DNA of 27,991 nucleotides from Chersky-822 sp035553055 (GCA_035553055.1 DATNEK010000233.1:1-27991); one strand, 5' to 3'; shown: positions 7,551-17,074, counted from the first letter of the stretch. The notes: generated by a model not told the origin, from the letters alone. A program made the numbers and translations.

Positions 7551-9512
7551 TCAGCGGCGCCAGGTGCGCGATGGCTCGCTGCCGATCATTCCGCCGCTGT
7601 TGACGTCGCGGCCGTTTATCGGCTCCAGATCGCCGACCTTCTCGGGTGCCGCCTTCTCATCACCGGCACCGCCGACCTGGCCGACAATGGGCACACGGTC
7701 GGGGTGCGCGCGGTCGGTCACGAGCTGCGCGTTGAGGTCGTCGGTCAGGCTGGTCGCGAAGCCTAGGCTCTCGTCGCTCCGGTCGGCGCCGAGCAGGACC
7801 GCGGAGATCAATGCGGTCCCGGCCGCCCTGATCATCTCGCCGACAGCGTGGATCTTCGTGGCCGACGACATTCCGGCCGTCAGCATCACCACCGCGTCGC
7901 CGGCCCAGGTGGGCAGGTGGTCGGCGCCCACGGCAGGATCCAAGGTGACCAGGGTGAGCATGATGTCGGCGGTGCGGTAGGCCCGCTCAAGCGGCTCATC
8001 GACGGGTGATGACGTGTTGACCGGGCCTTGCGGCAAGCCTGTGCCTGCCTCGGGCACGGCGACCAGCACCTCGTGCCCGTCGGCCTCGGTCAGCTTCACC
8101 CCGACCTCGGTGACGTCGAGCAGGCGACCGACCGCCATGCTCGGCGTAAGGTCCGCGATGAGCACCCGCTTGCCGTCTGCGGCATACGAGGACGCGAGCG
8201 ATACCAGCGTCAGAGCGGGCACGCGCAGGTCGTCAACGGCGACGACGGCCAGCGTCGATGTTTCCCGGCCCACGGGCAGCGACTTGCCCAGGTAGGCGAC
8301 GATCTGACGGACGGCCGGACGCCGCGCCACCGCAGGCCATGATCTGCCGAGCAAGCCGCCCGCACGAACACGGCCGACGCTGAGCAGCACCGGGCCGCCG
8401 AGCACGCGGGCTATGTCGTCGCGGCGCCTCAGCCGCTTCGAAACAAGCGCCGCCGTAATGATGAGACCGAACCCGACCGCGAGCCCGCCGAGCAGCCCGC
8501 CGCCGAAGTACAGCAGCGGGTACCGCAACCGGGAACGTGGCGATGGAGAAGCCGGGTCGAGCACCTGGCTGCCGTGTACCACCGTGGCGGTCGTGACCGC
8601 CGCCGTCGACTCAAAGATCGTCGCGGCCTGGACGAGTCCGGTGAGGGCGTTCCTTAGTTCATTTTGCTGGCCATCCAGGCCGGCCAGCTTGCTCGGCTGG
8701 GAGATCGCCTGGCCGCTGGCGCGGAGCGCGGCGATCTGTGCCGTGAGCGCCTGCAAGCGTTGCTTACCCCTGCTGATCTGCTCAGTGAGCGAGGCCATCG
8801 TGAGCCGCTCGGCCGAGCGCAGTTCGTCATTCCTGATCCGCAGGAACGCGGTCGCGGTGGCTCTCGCCGCGCTGACGGCCTGGCTTGGCGACTTCCCTTT
8901 CACAGTGATCTGGATCACCCGGTCGGTGAGCGAGGTCGCCGAGATCTTGGCTGAGAACGCCTCTACCGCCTTGACCGACAAAGGCAGCCCGAGGTCGCGC
9001 ATCGCCGCCTCGGCCACAGTGCGGCTTTCCACCAAAGCCACCTCGGTGAGGATCTGGTCCTGAGCCGACAGGCTGGGACTCTGCGTGAGCAGCACCGAGG
9101 TCGTGGCCTTGTAGGGCGGCGGCTTGACCACGAACGCGGCGCCGCCGAGCGCGAGGCCGAGCAGTGCGGCGGCAACCCACAGCCACGTCCGGCGCCAGAT
9201 CGCGGCGCCCAGCGCCGGTCTGGTCGGCGTGACCGGCGCGAGATTCGCGTCGTAGTCGGGCGAGAACTCCGGTGACGCGGTGAAGTCGTCGTCGGTCCAC
9301 ATCCACGCGGGCTCGTCGCCACCTCGTGGCCTGCCCCTAGTACTCTCGCGGCCAGCTTTCTCACGGTTCTGGTTATCTTTTGCGACGTTGTCCCGGCCAG
9401 TATTCTCGCGAACGGCGCTCTCTCGGCCGAAAACCTCATGGCCGGAACCATCGCGCCTCGGCAGGTTAGCCGCGCCAACAGGTTCCGGCTCGTCGGGACT
9501 GCGGCGGCTCAT
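7551..9512 (-). CDS. Wzz-type chain-length protein with degenerate BY-kinase domain (second paralogue)
   Basis: This 653-residue protein shares its plan with the protein at 135-1652. It has a long hydrophilic N-terminus (1-105), a first membrane segment at about 109-129, an extracytoplasmic helical region, the Pro-rich stretch DPASPSPRSR (319-328) and a second membrane segment (331-357). A cytoplasmic CpsD-like domain begins around residue 418. Walker A is absent (AVVAVDDLRVPAL replaces the GxGKST loop) and the Walker A' region is reduced to RVLIADL. Residues 28-58 are a charged quasi-repeat rich in GRE/GRD/REN units, absent from the paralogue. A strong GGAGGGCGG precedes the ATG. It lies 15 bp after the heparinase-like gene and ends the block B operon. 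It probably controls chain length or organises the export complex. Confidence 0.87.
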   Translation of the reverse strand: MSRRSPDEPEPVGAANLPRRDGSGHEVFGRESAVRENTGRDNVAKDNQNREKAGRESTRGRPRGGDEPAWMWTDDDFTASPEFSPDYDANLAPVTPTRPALGAAIWRRTWLWVAAALLGLALGGAAFVVKPPPYKATTSVLLTQSPSLSAQDQILTEVALVESRTVAEAAMRDLGLPLSVKAVEAFSAKISATSLTDRVIQITVKGKSPSQAVSAARATATAFLRIRNDELRSAERLTMASLTEQISRGKQRLQALTAQIAALRASGQAISQPSKLAGLDGQQNELRNALTGLVQAATIFESTAAVTTATVVHGSQVLDPASPSPRSRLRYPLLYFGGGLLGGLAVGFGLIITAALVSKRLRRRDDIARVLGGPVLLSVGRVRAGGLLGRSWPAVARRPAVRQIVAYLGKSLPVGRETSTLAVVAVDDLRVPALTLVSLASSYAADGKRVLIADLTPSMAVGRLLDVTEVGVKLTEADGHEVLVAVPEAGTGLPQGPVNTSSPVDEPLERAYRTADIMLTLVTLDPAVGADHLPTWAGDAVVMLTAGMSSATKIHAVGEMIRAAGTALISAVLLGADRSDESLGFATSLTDDLNAQLVTDRAHPDRVPIVGQVGGAGDEKAAPEKVGDLEPINGRDVNSGGMIGSEPSRTWRR

Positions 9513-9527
9513 CCGCCCTCCATTAAT

Positions 9528-11609
9528 TCATCGGCTGCTCTGCCACATGTCGTCAGAAGGCAACCACGATACGGCGAGCAATTTGTTGTTTGACGTTTTC
9601 TCGTTACCGGCGCCCATGAACTGAAGTCGCGTGCAAAGCGGCATGTCGGGCATCGAGCGTCCGCACCCCACCAGCGCAAAGGCAGGTACACGCCGCCCAA
9701 GGCCACTGGAATACCAGCCCATAATGCGATCGGTCGCCCCCCTGTGCAGCGTCCAGTTCAAGCTAGCCGGCAGGTCGATCCTGGCTGCGCCTGGCACGCT
9801 GGCCGCTGGCCAGCGCAACGCGGCACAATGCTGCTCAAGCTCTACTTCCACGTCGGGACCGAAATGAAACGCGAGCCGGATATCGCGGCTGCCTCCGTCT
9901 ATCTCATCAACGATATCGATACCGCGCGACGCCCGATCGAGCCGCACGCACCGACGGTGCCTGGCTGGTGTTCGCAGCGTCAAGTAACCCTCGTGCTCGG
10001 CCGTCCACTCGACCGCGTCACCGACGTCGGCGACATGCGATTCCTTGCCGTTGGCGTGGTGAACCCATAGGAAAGGACCACCATCAATTGACTGATCCCT
10101 GCCGTCGATTTCTACGGTATTGTGGGCGATTGTCGAGCGAAAATAAGATCGCCAATCGGGTTCGCCGTGATAACAGTACGTGCCTGGGTCGGCCAGCACA
10201 TCGACACCGCCGCAGCGAACCTCGACCGCGAGCGCGTCGGCATGAGCGTGCGCCGCGATGCTGAGAAATCCGTGCGGCCCGCCGTCACAGCGGCACCAGA
10301 TCTCCGGTTCGTCACCGCTGGCCGTGCGCAGGATGGTCATCCCGGCGTCAGCGAACCGGGACGGCCGCGCAGGCGGCCGACCGCCGACGTGATGGGTCGC
10401 GCCTGGCATGGCGCCAACGATCGAGCTACGGGCGTCGGCCACGGTGGCTGGCCACCAGTCGAGCCTGCCGAACACCGCGCCGGCGAGCGCTATCAGCGAT
10501 GGGGCTCCGCCGCGGCCAGGAGCGTCGAGCAGCAGCACGCGGCCCTCGTCACCGTCCCCCTGCCTGGGCGGCCTGCCGCTCTCATCGAGCATGGCTATGC
10601 CGCTGTCTACCACGGCGCACAGACGGCCGCAGGCCTGCGCGCTGAGCGGGTGACCCGCAACGGCCGCTTCGACGGCAGCCACGAGCCCGAGCTCGGCGAC
10701 GAAGTACTGATAATCAGAGGCGAGCTCGCGGTCAACGCCTGAGGGAAAGGTGTTCGCGATCAACTCACGCTCGAGGAGCCTGGCTGCCTTCCTCCGCCAC
10801 CTCGCGCTCTCGGCGAACCAGGGGAAAACGCAGCTCGCCACCAGCTGCCCGGCCGCCTCCGCGATGACGTGGTTGTTCGCCGATGACCCCCGGCTCCTAA
10901 ATGCGGCGAGATATTGCTGGTGCCATCGGATCTGCGCGACCGCGAGATCGTTGTGCTCGAACAAGTCGCCGACTCCGGGCCAGTCATCGAGCAGCCGCCT
11001 GATCCAGGCCATGCTGATCAGTCGAATACCGATCTCGATCCCGCTCGTCCAGTGGACGCCGGACAGGAACGGGTTGCACCGCCACCACGAGCGAAGCTGC
11101 TCGGCTACCCGGCGAGCGTACGCATCGTCGCGGCTGAAAAACCAGGCCGCGGCGAGCAGCGTCAGGTGATGTAGCCGGGAGACTTCCCAGATCTGCTTGA
11201 TGTTGCCGGTCTGGTGTTGCGAACGATGGTTGATCCTGAACGCGTACCGCTCGGCAGGCGCCCGAATGCCAGTGACAGGGTCGAAGAACCAGTCCGGGGC
11301 AACCATGTCGTCGCGGTGAAGGCCGAGCACCTCCCACTCGCCCTTGATGAGCCGGTCAGCACTGACGAGCACGGCGCTCTTGGCCGCCTCTGGCACTAGG
11401 TCGGCGGTCCGCCCTGGCAGCACGACGAGCATCCCGCGCTCAAGGGCGAACCCGCGCGGTGCCGGGAATTCCTGGTCGCGCCTTACTTGCCGGCCGGACC
11501 AGGCCGCGCGGAGCACCTGGTCGCGTACCCGCCAGCCCACTTCGGCCGGCGACATGCTGGCCGCCCTCCGCAAGTACCATCCGACGCGCTTTCGGTACAC
11601 CGCGATCAC
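9528..11609 (-). CDS. Heparinase II/III-like protein, no evident signal peptide
   Basis: This 693-residue protein has the heparinase II/III layout. An alpha/alpha-toroid N-terminal half has NNH (245-247) and SDYQYF (298-303). A C-terminal beta-sandwich half has AHAHADAL (453-460), DPGTYCYHG (474-482) and AHNTVEIDG (495-503). The Asn/His/Tyr/His residues expected for beta-elimination of uronic-acid polysaccharides are therefore present. The N-terminus (VGWYLRRAASMSPAEVGWRV) is basic and amphipathic rather than a signal peptide, as in other EPS-locus members of this family, so it may act inside the cell or at the membrane. The GTG start overlaps the stop of the upstream oxidoreductase gene (GTGA, 11606-11609), implying coupled translation. 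Substrate unknown; a lyase or editing role on the locus polysaccharide is inferred. Confidence 0.88.
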   Translation of the reverse strand: MIAVYRKRVGWYLRRAASMSPAEVGWRVRDQVLRAAWSGRQVRRDQEFPAPRGFALERGMLVVLPGRTADLVPEAAKSAVLVSADRLIKGEWEVLGLHRDDMVAPDWFFDPVTGIRAPAERYAFRINHRSQHQTGNIKQIWEVSRLHHLTLLAAAWFFSRDDAYARRVAEQLRSWWRCNPFLSGVHWTSGIEIGIRLISMAWIRRLLDDWPGVGDLFEHNDLAVAQIRWHQQYLAAFRSRGSSANNHVIAEAAGQLVASCVFPWFAESARWRRKAARLLERELIANTFPSGVDRELASDYQYFVAELGLVAAVEAAVAGHPLSAQACGRLCAVVDSGIAMLDESGRPPRQGDGDEGRVLLLDAPGRGGAPSLIALAGAVFGRLDWWPATVADARSSIVGAMPGATHHVGGRPPARPSRFADAGMTILRTASGDEPEIWCRCDGGPHGFLSIAAHAHADALAVEVRCGGVDVLADPGTYCYHGEPDWRSYFRSTIAHNTVEIDGRDQSIDGGPFLWVHHANGKESHVADVGDAVEWTAEHEGYLTLRTPARHRRCVRLDRASRGIDIVDEIDGGSRDIRLAFHFGPDVEVELEQHCAALRWPAASVPGAARIDLPASLNWTLHRGATDRIMGWYSSGLGRRVPAFALVGCGRSMPDMPLCTRLQFMGAGNEKTSNNKLLAVSWLPSDDMWQSSR

Positions 11610-13774
11610 ACTCGCTCGGGTTTGCCGCTGGCCAGGCTCGCGCTCACGGCCAGCGTCGCCCGCGTGGTCGCCAGCAAGGACTCAAGGGAAATGGGCATCT
11701 GCGAGCCGGTACGGCAGGCGGCGACGAACTCGGCGATCTGGAGCCGCTGGCCCTTGTCCTGGCTGCCGCGCCCCCGCGTCGAGTAGGTGCGCCGGCCAGA
11801 CCACACGACGGCACGCCTGAAGTTGTCAAGACGGGCGGTCCGGCCGCCACCCGTGGCGTCGAGCGTCTCCTTGGGATAGCGGCCGTTGCCGCCCGTGAAG
11901 TACGAGATCGCGCCGACCGCGCCGCTGGCGAACCGCACTGTGACAGCCACGTCATCGCGCTCGACGCCGGGCGCGGCGAATACCTGGGTTGGCAAGCTAT
12001 CGGTCCACCAGCCGAGCGTGTCGATGAAGTGGCCGCCTTCGCCGGCGAATCTTGACCCTTCGAGCTCATCATTGAGATACCAGCTACCGGACTCAAGCTG
12101 GCCGGCGTTCACGAGGTAGCGGACCGCCGAGCCGGTTCCCTTAAGCCCGAACTGGTCTTTCATAGCCACGAGCAGCGGCGCGAATCTCCGGTTGAAGCCC
12201 ACCATTAGCCGGTCGTTGCCAGTGCTGATGACGGTGTCGGCGACGGAGTCGAGCTGGTCGCTCGTCAGCGCCAGCGGCTTTTCCACGAACACCGCCTTAC
12301 CGGCCCTTAGGGCACGGCAGACCAGGTCGGCGTGCGTGTGATGCCGGGTGACGATGAAGATCGCGTCGAGTTCGGCGTCGTCGAGCACCGCGTCGGCTGT
12401 CGTAGAGGCTTGCGCGAAGCCGAATCGCCGCTGGGCGTTGACCGCGGAAAGCGACCTCGTCGTGGCGACGTGAGCGAGCCTGACGTCGGCGAGCTTGGCG
12501 AGGTGCGGCAAGAGCATCGATGACGCGTAGTTGCCCGCACCGATGAAGCCGACGACGAGCTGCTGCTTGGCAACGCGCTTGCCTGTGGGCCGCACGTCTG
12601 GAAGCCGGACGCTGACGGCTGGCGCCTGCTCGTCAGCCTGGCCGGCCGGGTATTCAAGCAGCACGCCTATGGCGCTCAGAGTCCCCGATGTCAGCTCGCT
12701 GTAGACCCCGGTGGCGCGGTCAAGTGGAAATACGCCAGAGATGAGCGAGTCGACCTCGATGTCCTGTCGGGCGATCAGGTCAAGGAAACAGGCGAGGTTG
12801 CGCCGCTCTGTCCAGCGGACATAGCCGGCCGGGTAGTCGATGCCGTCTAGTTCATACCTGTCGTCGTACCGGCCAGGACCGTAGGACCGCGAGAAGCGGA
12901 CGTCGAGTTCCTTGTCGTAGTAGGCGTTCCACGGCAGATCCAGCCTGGTCTTGCCGATATCGACGATCGTGGCGCGGTCGCGCGCGAGCTTCGCCGCGAT
13001 CTGGACCGGCCCGTTGCTTGACCCGCCCGCGGCCAGCAGCACGTGGTCAGCGCCTCGTCCTTCGGTGATCTCGGCCAGCGCGTGTTGGACGGCGGCGACG
13101 CCCTCGTCCGTCGGCGCCGCGCAGAAGATCGCTCCCGCCTTCTCCGCGAGCCGGCAGCGGTCTTCGATGACGTCGATGCCCACGACCCGCACGCCGGCGG
13201 CGATCAGCAAGCGAACCGCGAGCTGGCCAACCAGGCCAAGGCCGATGACGCAGGCGGCATCGCCAAGCTGCACCTCGGCGCGCCGCACTCCCTGCATGGC
13301 GATCGCGCCGACAGTCGCGAACGCGGCGTGCTCGGCAACTACGCCCTCCGGCACAGCCGCGCAGAGGTTGACCGGTATCCAGTTGAACTCGGCGTGCAGA
13401 GCGTGCTCGTTGCCTGCCGCAGCGACAAGCTGGCCGACGCTGAACTCCTCGGCGCCACGCCCGATTTCGACGACCACGCCGCACAGTGAATAGCCAAGCG
13501 GGGTGTAGGAGTCAAGCCGGCCCATGACCTTCTTATAGGTACTGACCGCGCCCTGCGCAGCGACCGAGTCGAGTACCTTGCGCACCTGGTCAGGTCGCGC
13601 CCTGGCCTTGCCGACCATCGACATCTTGGCCTCGGTCACTTTCATGACTTCCGTGCCGGTAGAGATCAGCGAGAACAACGACCGCACGAGCACGCCGCCC
13701 GCACGACATGACGGCGCCGGCACGTCGAGCACGGTGAGTTCCCCTGACTTGTAGTTCTGTGCTATCTGCCTCAT
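11606..13774 (-). CDS. Bi-domain oxidoreductase: alcohol dehydrogenase-like plus Gfo/Idh/MocA
   Basis: A 722-residue fusion. Residues 1 to about 375 are a medium-chain dehydrogenase-like domain with a GroES-like start and Rossmann motif GLGLVGQ (178-184). After a linker, residues about 405-722 are a Gfo/Idh/MocA NAD(P)-dependent sugar oxidoreductase with GFIGAG (409-414) and the family EKP motif (498-500). I do not see the usual structural-zinc cysteine cluster in the first domain. This fusion is a recurrent partner of heparinase II/III, AsnB and GT4 genes in bacterial polysaccharide loci. A role in oxidising or epimerising a nucleotide sugar (for example a uronic acid) is inferred; the substrate is not known. 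GAGG lies just upstream of the ATG. The gene overlaps the heparinase-like gene by four bases. Confidence 0.88.
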   Translation of the reverse strand: MRQIAQNYKSGELTVLDVPAPSCRAGGVLVRSLFSLISTGTEVMKVTEAKMSMVGKARARPDQVRKVLDSVAAQGAVSTYKKVMGRLDSYTPLGYSLCGVVVEIGRGAEEFSVGQLVAAAGNEHALHAEFNWIPVNLCAAVPEGVVAEHAAFATVGAIAMQGVRRAEVQLGDAACVIGLGLVGQLAVRLLIAAGVRVVGIDVIEDRCRLAEKAGAIFCAAPTDEGVAAVQHALAEITEGRGADHVLLAAGGSSNGPVQIAAKLARDRATIVDIGKTRLDLPWNAYYDKELDVRFSRSYGPGRYDDRYELDGIDYPAGYVRWTERRNLACFLDLIARQDIEVDSLISGVFPLDRATGVYSELTSGTLSAIGVLLEYPAGQADEQAPAVSVRLPDVRPTGKRVAKQQLVVGFIGAGNYASSMLLPHLAKLADVRLAHVATTRSLSAVNAQRRFGFAQASTTADAVLDDAELDAIFIVTRHHTHADLVCRALRAGKAVFVEKPLALTSDQLDSVADTVISTGNDRLMVGFNRRFAPLLVAMKDQFGLKGTGSAVRYLVNAGQLESGSWYLNDELEGSRFAGEGGHFIDTLGWWTDSLPTQVFAAPGVERDDVAVTVRFASGAVGAISYFTGGNGRYPKETLDATGGGRTARLDNFRRAVVWSGRRTYSTRGRGSQDKGQRLQIAEFVAACRTGSQMPISLESLLATTRATLAVSASLASGKPERV

Positions 13775-13797
13775 CGCATCCTCACCTCAGGCGACCC

Positions 13798-15711
13798 TTA
13801 CGCCGCGACGCCCATGGAGAGGGCGTGGCGATACCAAAGCTCGAGTGTCAGCAATTGCCAGATCTGCTTGGAACGGTCCTCGTGGCTTGCCTGCTCGTCG
13901 GCGATCAAGCGGGTCAGAGCGTCGCGCCTGATCATTCCGCAGCTCACGAGCTCACCGGCGACAAGAATGTCCTGAATGACCTCGTGCAGGTCGTATTTGA
14001 CCCACGCGCGAAGCGGAGCGCTGAAAGACGCCTTCGGGCGGTGCAGGATCTCCGCGGGCAGCCATTTCTCCGCCGCTTGCTTGAGCGCGACTTTGCCACG
14101 CCCGCGTGAGATTTTGGCGCGGCCACCGATAGAGAACGCCGCAGCGACCACGTGCGGATCGACGAACGGCACCCGCACCTCGACCGACGCCGCCATGCTC
14201 GCCCTGTCGGTGTATGCCAGGTTGAGGCCAGGCAGAAAGAGCCTGGCGTCCGCCAGGCACATCCGGTTGACCATGTCACCTGGCAGCGAGTTGTCGTGAT
14301 AGATAGCGCTGTGCTCATCGACGATGTGCCGCACGTGGCCGACGAGGTCAGGGCTGATCAGGTTGGTCAGCTCAGCTGGCCCGTACAGCGTGTAGCTGCG
14401 CCTGAACCTCGGTTCTTCTGGCAGGTCAGCGAAGGTCATGAAGCGCTTGGCCCACCGCGAGTAGCGCACGCCGTGGCGGCCCAAGGTCAGCGGCAGCCGG
14501 TTGACTATGGGCCGCACCAAGCCGTGCCTGATCCAGGCCGGCAGCCTGTGATACTGGCTGGCCAGCACGCACGCCAGGTGCTTGCGGTAGCCGCCGAACA
14601 ACTCGTCGGCCCCCATGCCAGACAAGATGACCTTGACGCCGCGCTCTCGTGCCGCCTCGCACATCAGCAACGTGTTGATCGCCGCCGGATCGCCGATCGG
14701 CTCGTCGAGCGCGTCGACGATGCGCGGCAGCACGCTGACGACATCGGGAGAGATCTCAAGCTCGTGCAGTCTGATGCCGAACCTCGCGGCGACCTTGCGC
14801 GCGTACACCGCGTCGTCGGGCATCGCCTCAAGCCGCTGGTCCTGCGGCCTGAAGGTAATCGTGTAGGCGTCTATCGCCGTGTCCGCCCGGTGTGCGAGCA
14901 CGGTGATGATGCTCGAGTCAAGGCCGCCGGATAGGAAGCTGGACACCGGCACGTCGGCCACCAGGTGAGCGCTTACCGAGTCCTCGATTACCTGGCGCAG
15001 ATCGGCCGGCGGGCCGGCCGCGGCTCGCGCTGCCACATCGGCGACGCTCCAGTAGTGCCGCACTGTTAGCGAGCCGTCTGGCGCGCAGCGGGCCCACGCG
15101 CCCGCCGGCAGCTTCAACACGCCGTCGATCGCGCAACGCTGCTCGGGTAGCCAGTAATAGAGCATGGAAGCCACCAGCGCACCGGGCTCGATCCGCAGCT
15201 CCGAACCCGACGCGGCGACCAGAGCCTTCAGCTCAGAGGCGAAGAGCACGCCGCCACCCCGGCGGCTGTAATAGAGCGGCTTGATGCCGAGCTGGTCGCG
15301 GGCGAGAAAGATCTCCCCGGTAGTCATGTCGAGCAGCGCGAAAGCGAACATGCCGCGAAACCGGTCGAGCGCGGCTGAGCCCCAGCATCGCCAAGCCTCA
15401 AGCAGCACTTCGGCGTCCGACTCGGTAACGAAGCGGACTCCCCTTGCGCCAAGTTCGGCTCGGAGCGACTTGTAGTTGTACAGCTCGCCGTTGTAGACCA
15501 GCGTCAGGCCGTCCTTGGACATCGGCTGGTCGGCCGCGCTTGACAGGTCGATGACAGATAGCCGCCGATGACCGAGCTGAACGGCCACCTGGTCGTCTTC
15601 GTGCGTCCAGATGCCGCTCGCGTCAGGACCTCGGTGCGCGATCCTGCCGGTCATGATGTCGACCAGCTCTTTTCCGTCGACCTGCTGGTAGCAGCCAGCG
15701 ATTCCGCACAC
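13798..15711 (-). CDS. asnB: Asparagine synthase (glutamine-hydrolysing) family amidotransferase
   Basis: A 637-residue AsnB-type enzyme. The class II glutaminase domain has the catalytic Cys2 right after the initiator (MCGIAG), RGPD (27-30) and YNGELYNY (73-80). The synthase domain has the ATP-pyrophosphatase loop SGGLDSS (261-267). The family makes an amide from a carboxylate with glutamine and ATP via an acyl-adenylate. In polysaccharide loci such proteins (WbpS-like) amidate uronic acids, and the context favours that over bulk asparagine synthesis; the acceptor is inferred. The GTG start is forced by Cys2 and begins three bases after the upstream GT4 stop. The gene ends 23 bp before the bi-domain oxidoreductase, so this is one operon. 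Confidence 0.92.
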   Translation of the reverse strand: MCGIAGCYQQVDGKELVDIMTGRIAHRGPDASGIWTHEDDQVAVQLGHRRLSVIDLSSAADQPMSKDGLTLVYNGELYNYKSLRAELGARGVRFVTESDAEVLLEAWRCWGSAALDRFRGMFAFALLDMTTGEIFLARDQLGIKPLYYSRRGGGVLFASELKALVAASGSELRIEPGALVASMLYYWLPEQRCAIDGVLKLPAGAWARCAPDGSLTVRHYWSVADVAARAAAGPPADLRQVIEDSVSAHLVADVPVSSFLSGGLDSSIITVLAHRADTAIDAYTITFRPQDQRLEAMPDDAVYARKVAARFGIRLHELEISPDVVSVLPRIVDALDEPIGDPAAINTLLMCEAARERGVKVILSGMGADELFGGYRKHLACVLASQYHRLPAWIRHGLVRPIVNRLPLTLGRHGVRYSRWAKRFMTFADLPEEPRFRRSYTLYGPAELTNLISPDLVGHVRHIVDEHSAIYHDNSLPGDMVNRMCLADARLFLPGLNLAYTDRASMAASVEVRVPFVDPHVVAAAFSIGGRAKISRGRGKVALKQAAEKWLPAEILHRPKASFSAPLRAWVKYDLHEVIQDILVAGELVSCGMIRRDALTRLIADEQASHEDRSKQIWQLLTLELWYRHALSMGVAA

Positions 15712-15714
15712 GGG

Positions 15715-16959
15715 TCAGACCCTGGTCCGCTGCCGGATCTGACGCACGCCGAGCAGGTCGTGGTAGACGCCAAGATAAGCACGCTCCTGGTGGCTCCATG
15801 CGAGCTCAGTCTCGACCCGAAGCCTGCCCAGCTTGCCAAGCCGGTTCCTGGCTGGCTCGTCGTCCATCAGCGTCACGATCGCCTTGGCGTACTCGCGCAC
15901 GTCGTTGGGCCTGGCATATACCGCCGCATCGCCCGCCGACACTCGGGTCTCGCGCAGGTCGAAGGCGACCACGGGAAGCTCGTAGGCCATGTACTCCATG
16001 GTCTTGTTCATGGTCGAGACGTCGTTGAGTGGATTCTTCGGGTCGGGCGAAAGGCCGACATCGGCCGTCGAAAGCACGCTGGCGACCAGCTCGTCGGGTG
16101 CCCGGCCGGTGAACTCCACGTGTCCGGCAAGACCTAGTCGATCGCGCAGCGCCACCAGGTCGGTGAAGCAGTCGCCAGAACCGATCAGCGTGAACGCGAT
16201 GTCATCGCGGCCAAGCTCGCGCACGATGATGTCCGCGGCCCGGATCACGATGTCGACGCCGTCCTGCGGCCCCATCACCCCGATGTAGGCGGCCAGGTAG
16301 CGCCGCCCGCGGCGCAGCTCAGGCTGAGCCTGGCCACGCCACAACCGCCCCGGATCAGGTCCCGAGCGCACCACGGTCACGTCGGCACCTGACTTGCCGC
16401 CACGCGTCATCGCGACATTCCGGTAGGACTCATTGGTCGAGATCACGTGCTTCGCCGTGCGGTGCGTGCGCCGCTCAAGCGCCGTCAGCGCCCGATAGGG
16501 CAGCCTTGGCCCATCGGGAAAGCGCGACTCGTAGAGCTCAGGGCACAAGTCGTGGTGATCGAATACGAATTGCGTGCCGTCAAGGATGCGGAGCATCAGC
16601 GCGATCGGCCAGAAGATGTCGGGCGGATTGCACGCCTGCAAGACCGCGAACCTGCCCGCCCGGCGAGCCTTGGCTGTCATCCACGCGGTGGCAAGGAAAG
16701 AGTACACATATTCTGCGATGAAGCTAATCTTGCTACCACCTGGTGCATATGGACGATATTTATATATCCGTACGGACTTTACGACATGAAAAGCTGGATC
16801 ACCCTCGCCTTTAGGACACACCACGGACACTCGATAGCCCGCGGAAGTCAGCGCCTGGCACTCGAGCCACACCCGCCGGTCGAATGGCACAGGAAGATTC
16901 TGAACGATGATCAGGATGCGCTTTCCGACATCGCCAAGACCACCAACTGCAGCCTTCAT
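15715..16959 (-). CDS. GT4-family glycosyltransferase (WbuB-like)
   Basis: A 414-residue GT-B glycosyltransferase. The N-terminal domain starts with ILIIVQNLPVPFDRRVWLE and contains FDHHDLCPEL, typical of WbuB-like enzymes. The C-terminal donor domain has YIGVMGPQDGVD, FTLIGSGD and the donor-binding segment KTMEYMAYELPVVAFD. It should transfer a sugar from a nucleotide donor to the lipid-linked acceptor in the cytoplasm. It is the first gene of the block B operon, transcribed away from the SDR epimerase across a 193-bp shared regulatory region. The ATG at 16959 is preceded by AAGGCGG. It is unlike the GT4 at 4216 in both sequence and base composition. Confidence 0.9.
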   Translation of the reverse strand: MKAAVGGLGDVGKRILIIVQNLPVPFDRRVWLECQALTSAGYRVSVVCPKGEGDPAFHVVKSVRIYKYRPYAPGGSKISFIAEYVYSFLATAWMTAKARRAGRFAVLQACNPPDIFWPIALMLRILDGTQFVFDHHDLCPELYESRFPDGPRLPYRALTALERRTHRTAKHVISTNESYRNVAMTRGGKSGADVTVVRSGPDPGRLWRGQAQPELRRGRRYLAAYIGVMGPQDGVDIVIRAADIIVRELGRDDIAFTLIGSGDCFTDLVALRDRLGLAGHVEFTGRAPDELVASVLSTADVGLSPDPKNPLNDVSTMNKTMEYMAYELPVVAFDLRETRVSAGDAAVYARPNDVREYAKAIVTLMDDEPARNRLGKLGRLRVETELAWSHQERAYLGVYHDLLGVRQIRQRTRV

Positions 16960-17038
16960 CGCACCGCCTTACTTGAATTGATTGCTGCTTAGCTGATATC
17001 TGGGCGCCCGTCGTGCATAGGAGCACGCACCCCACCGC

Positions 17039-17061
17039 CGTGATACGCCGCGGATGTATCA
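17039..17061. promoter_or_regulatory. Candidate operator in the divergent intergenic region
   Basis: TGATAC (17041-17046) and GTATCA (17056-17061) form a perfect 6-bp inverted repeat with a 9-base spacer, a typical dimer-site geometry. The left half lies in CGTGATACGC (17039-17048), a 10-mer that recurs exactly at 19359-19368 before the GH12 gene. The site lies about 80 bp from the block B start and 92 bp from the epimerase start, so it could control both directions. The regulator is not identifiable here. Confidence 0.45.
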
Positions 17062-17074
17062 GGCTGGGGCGGCG

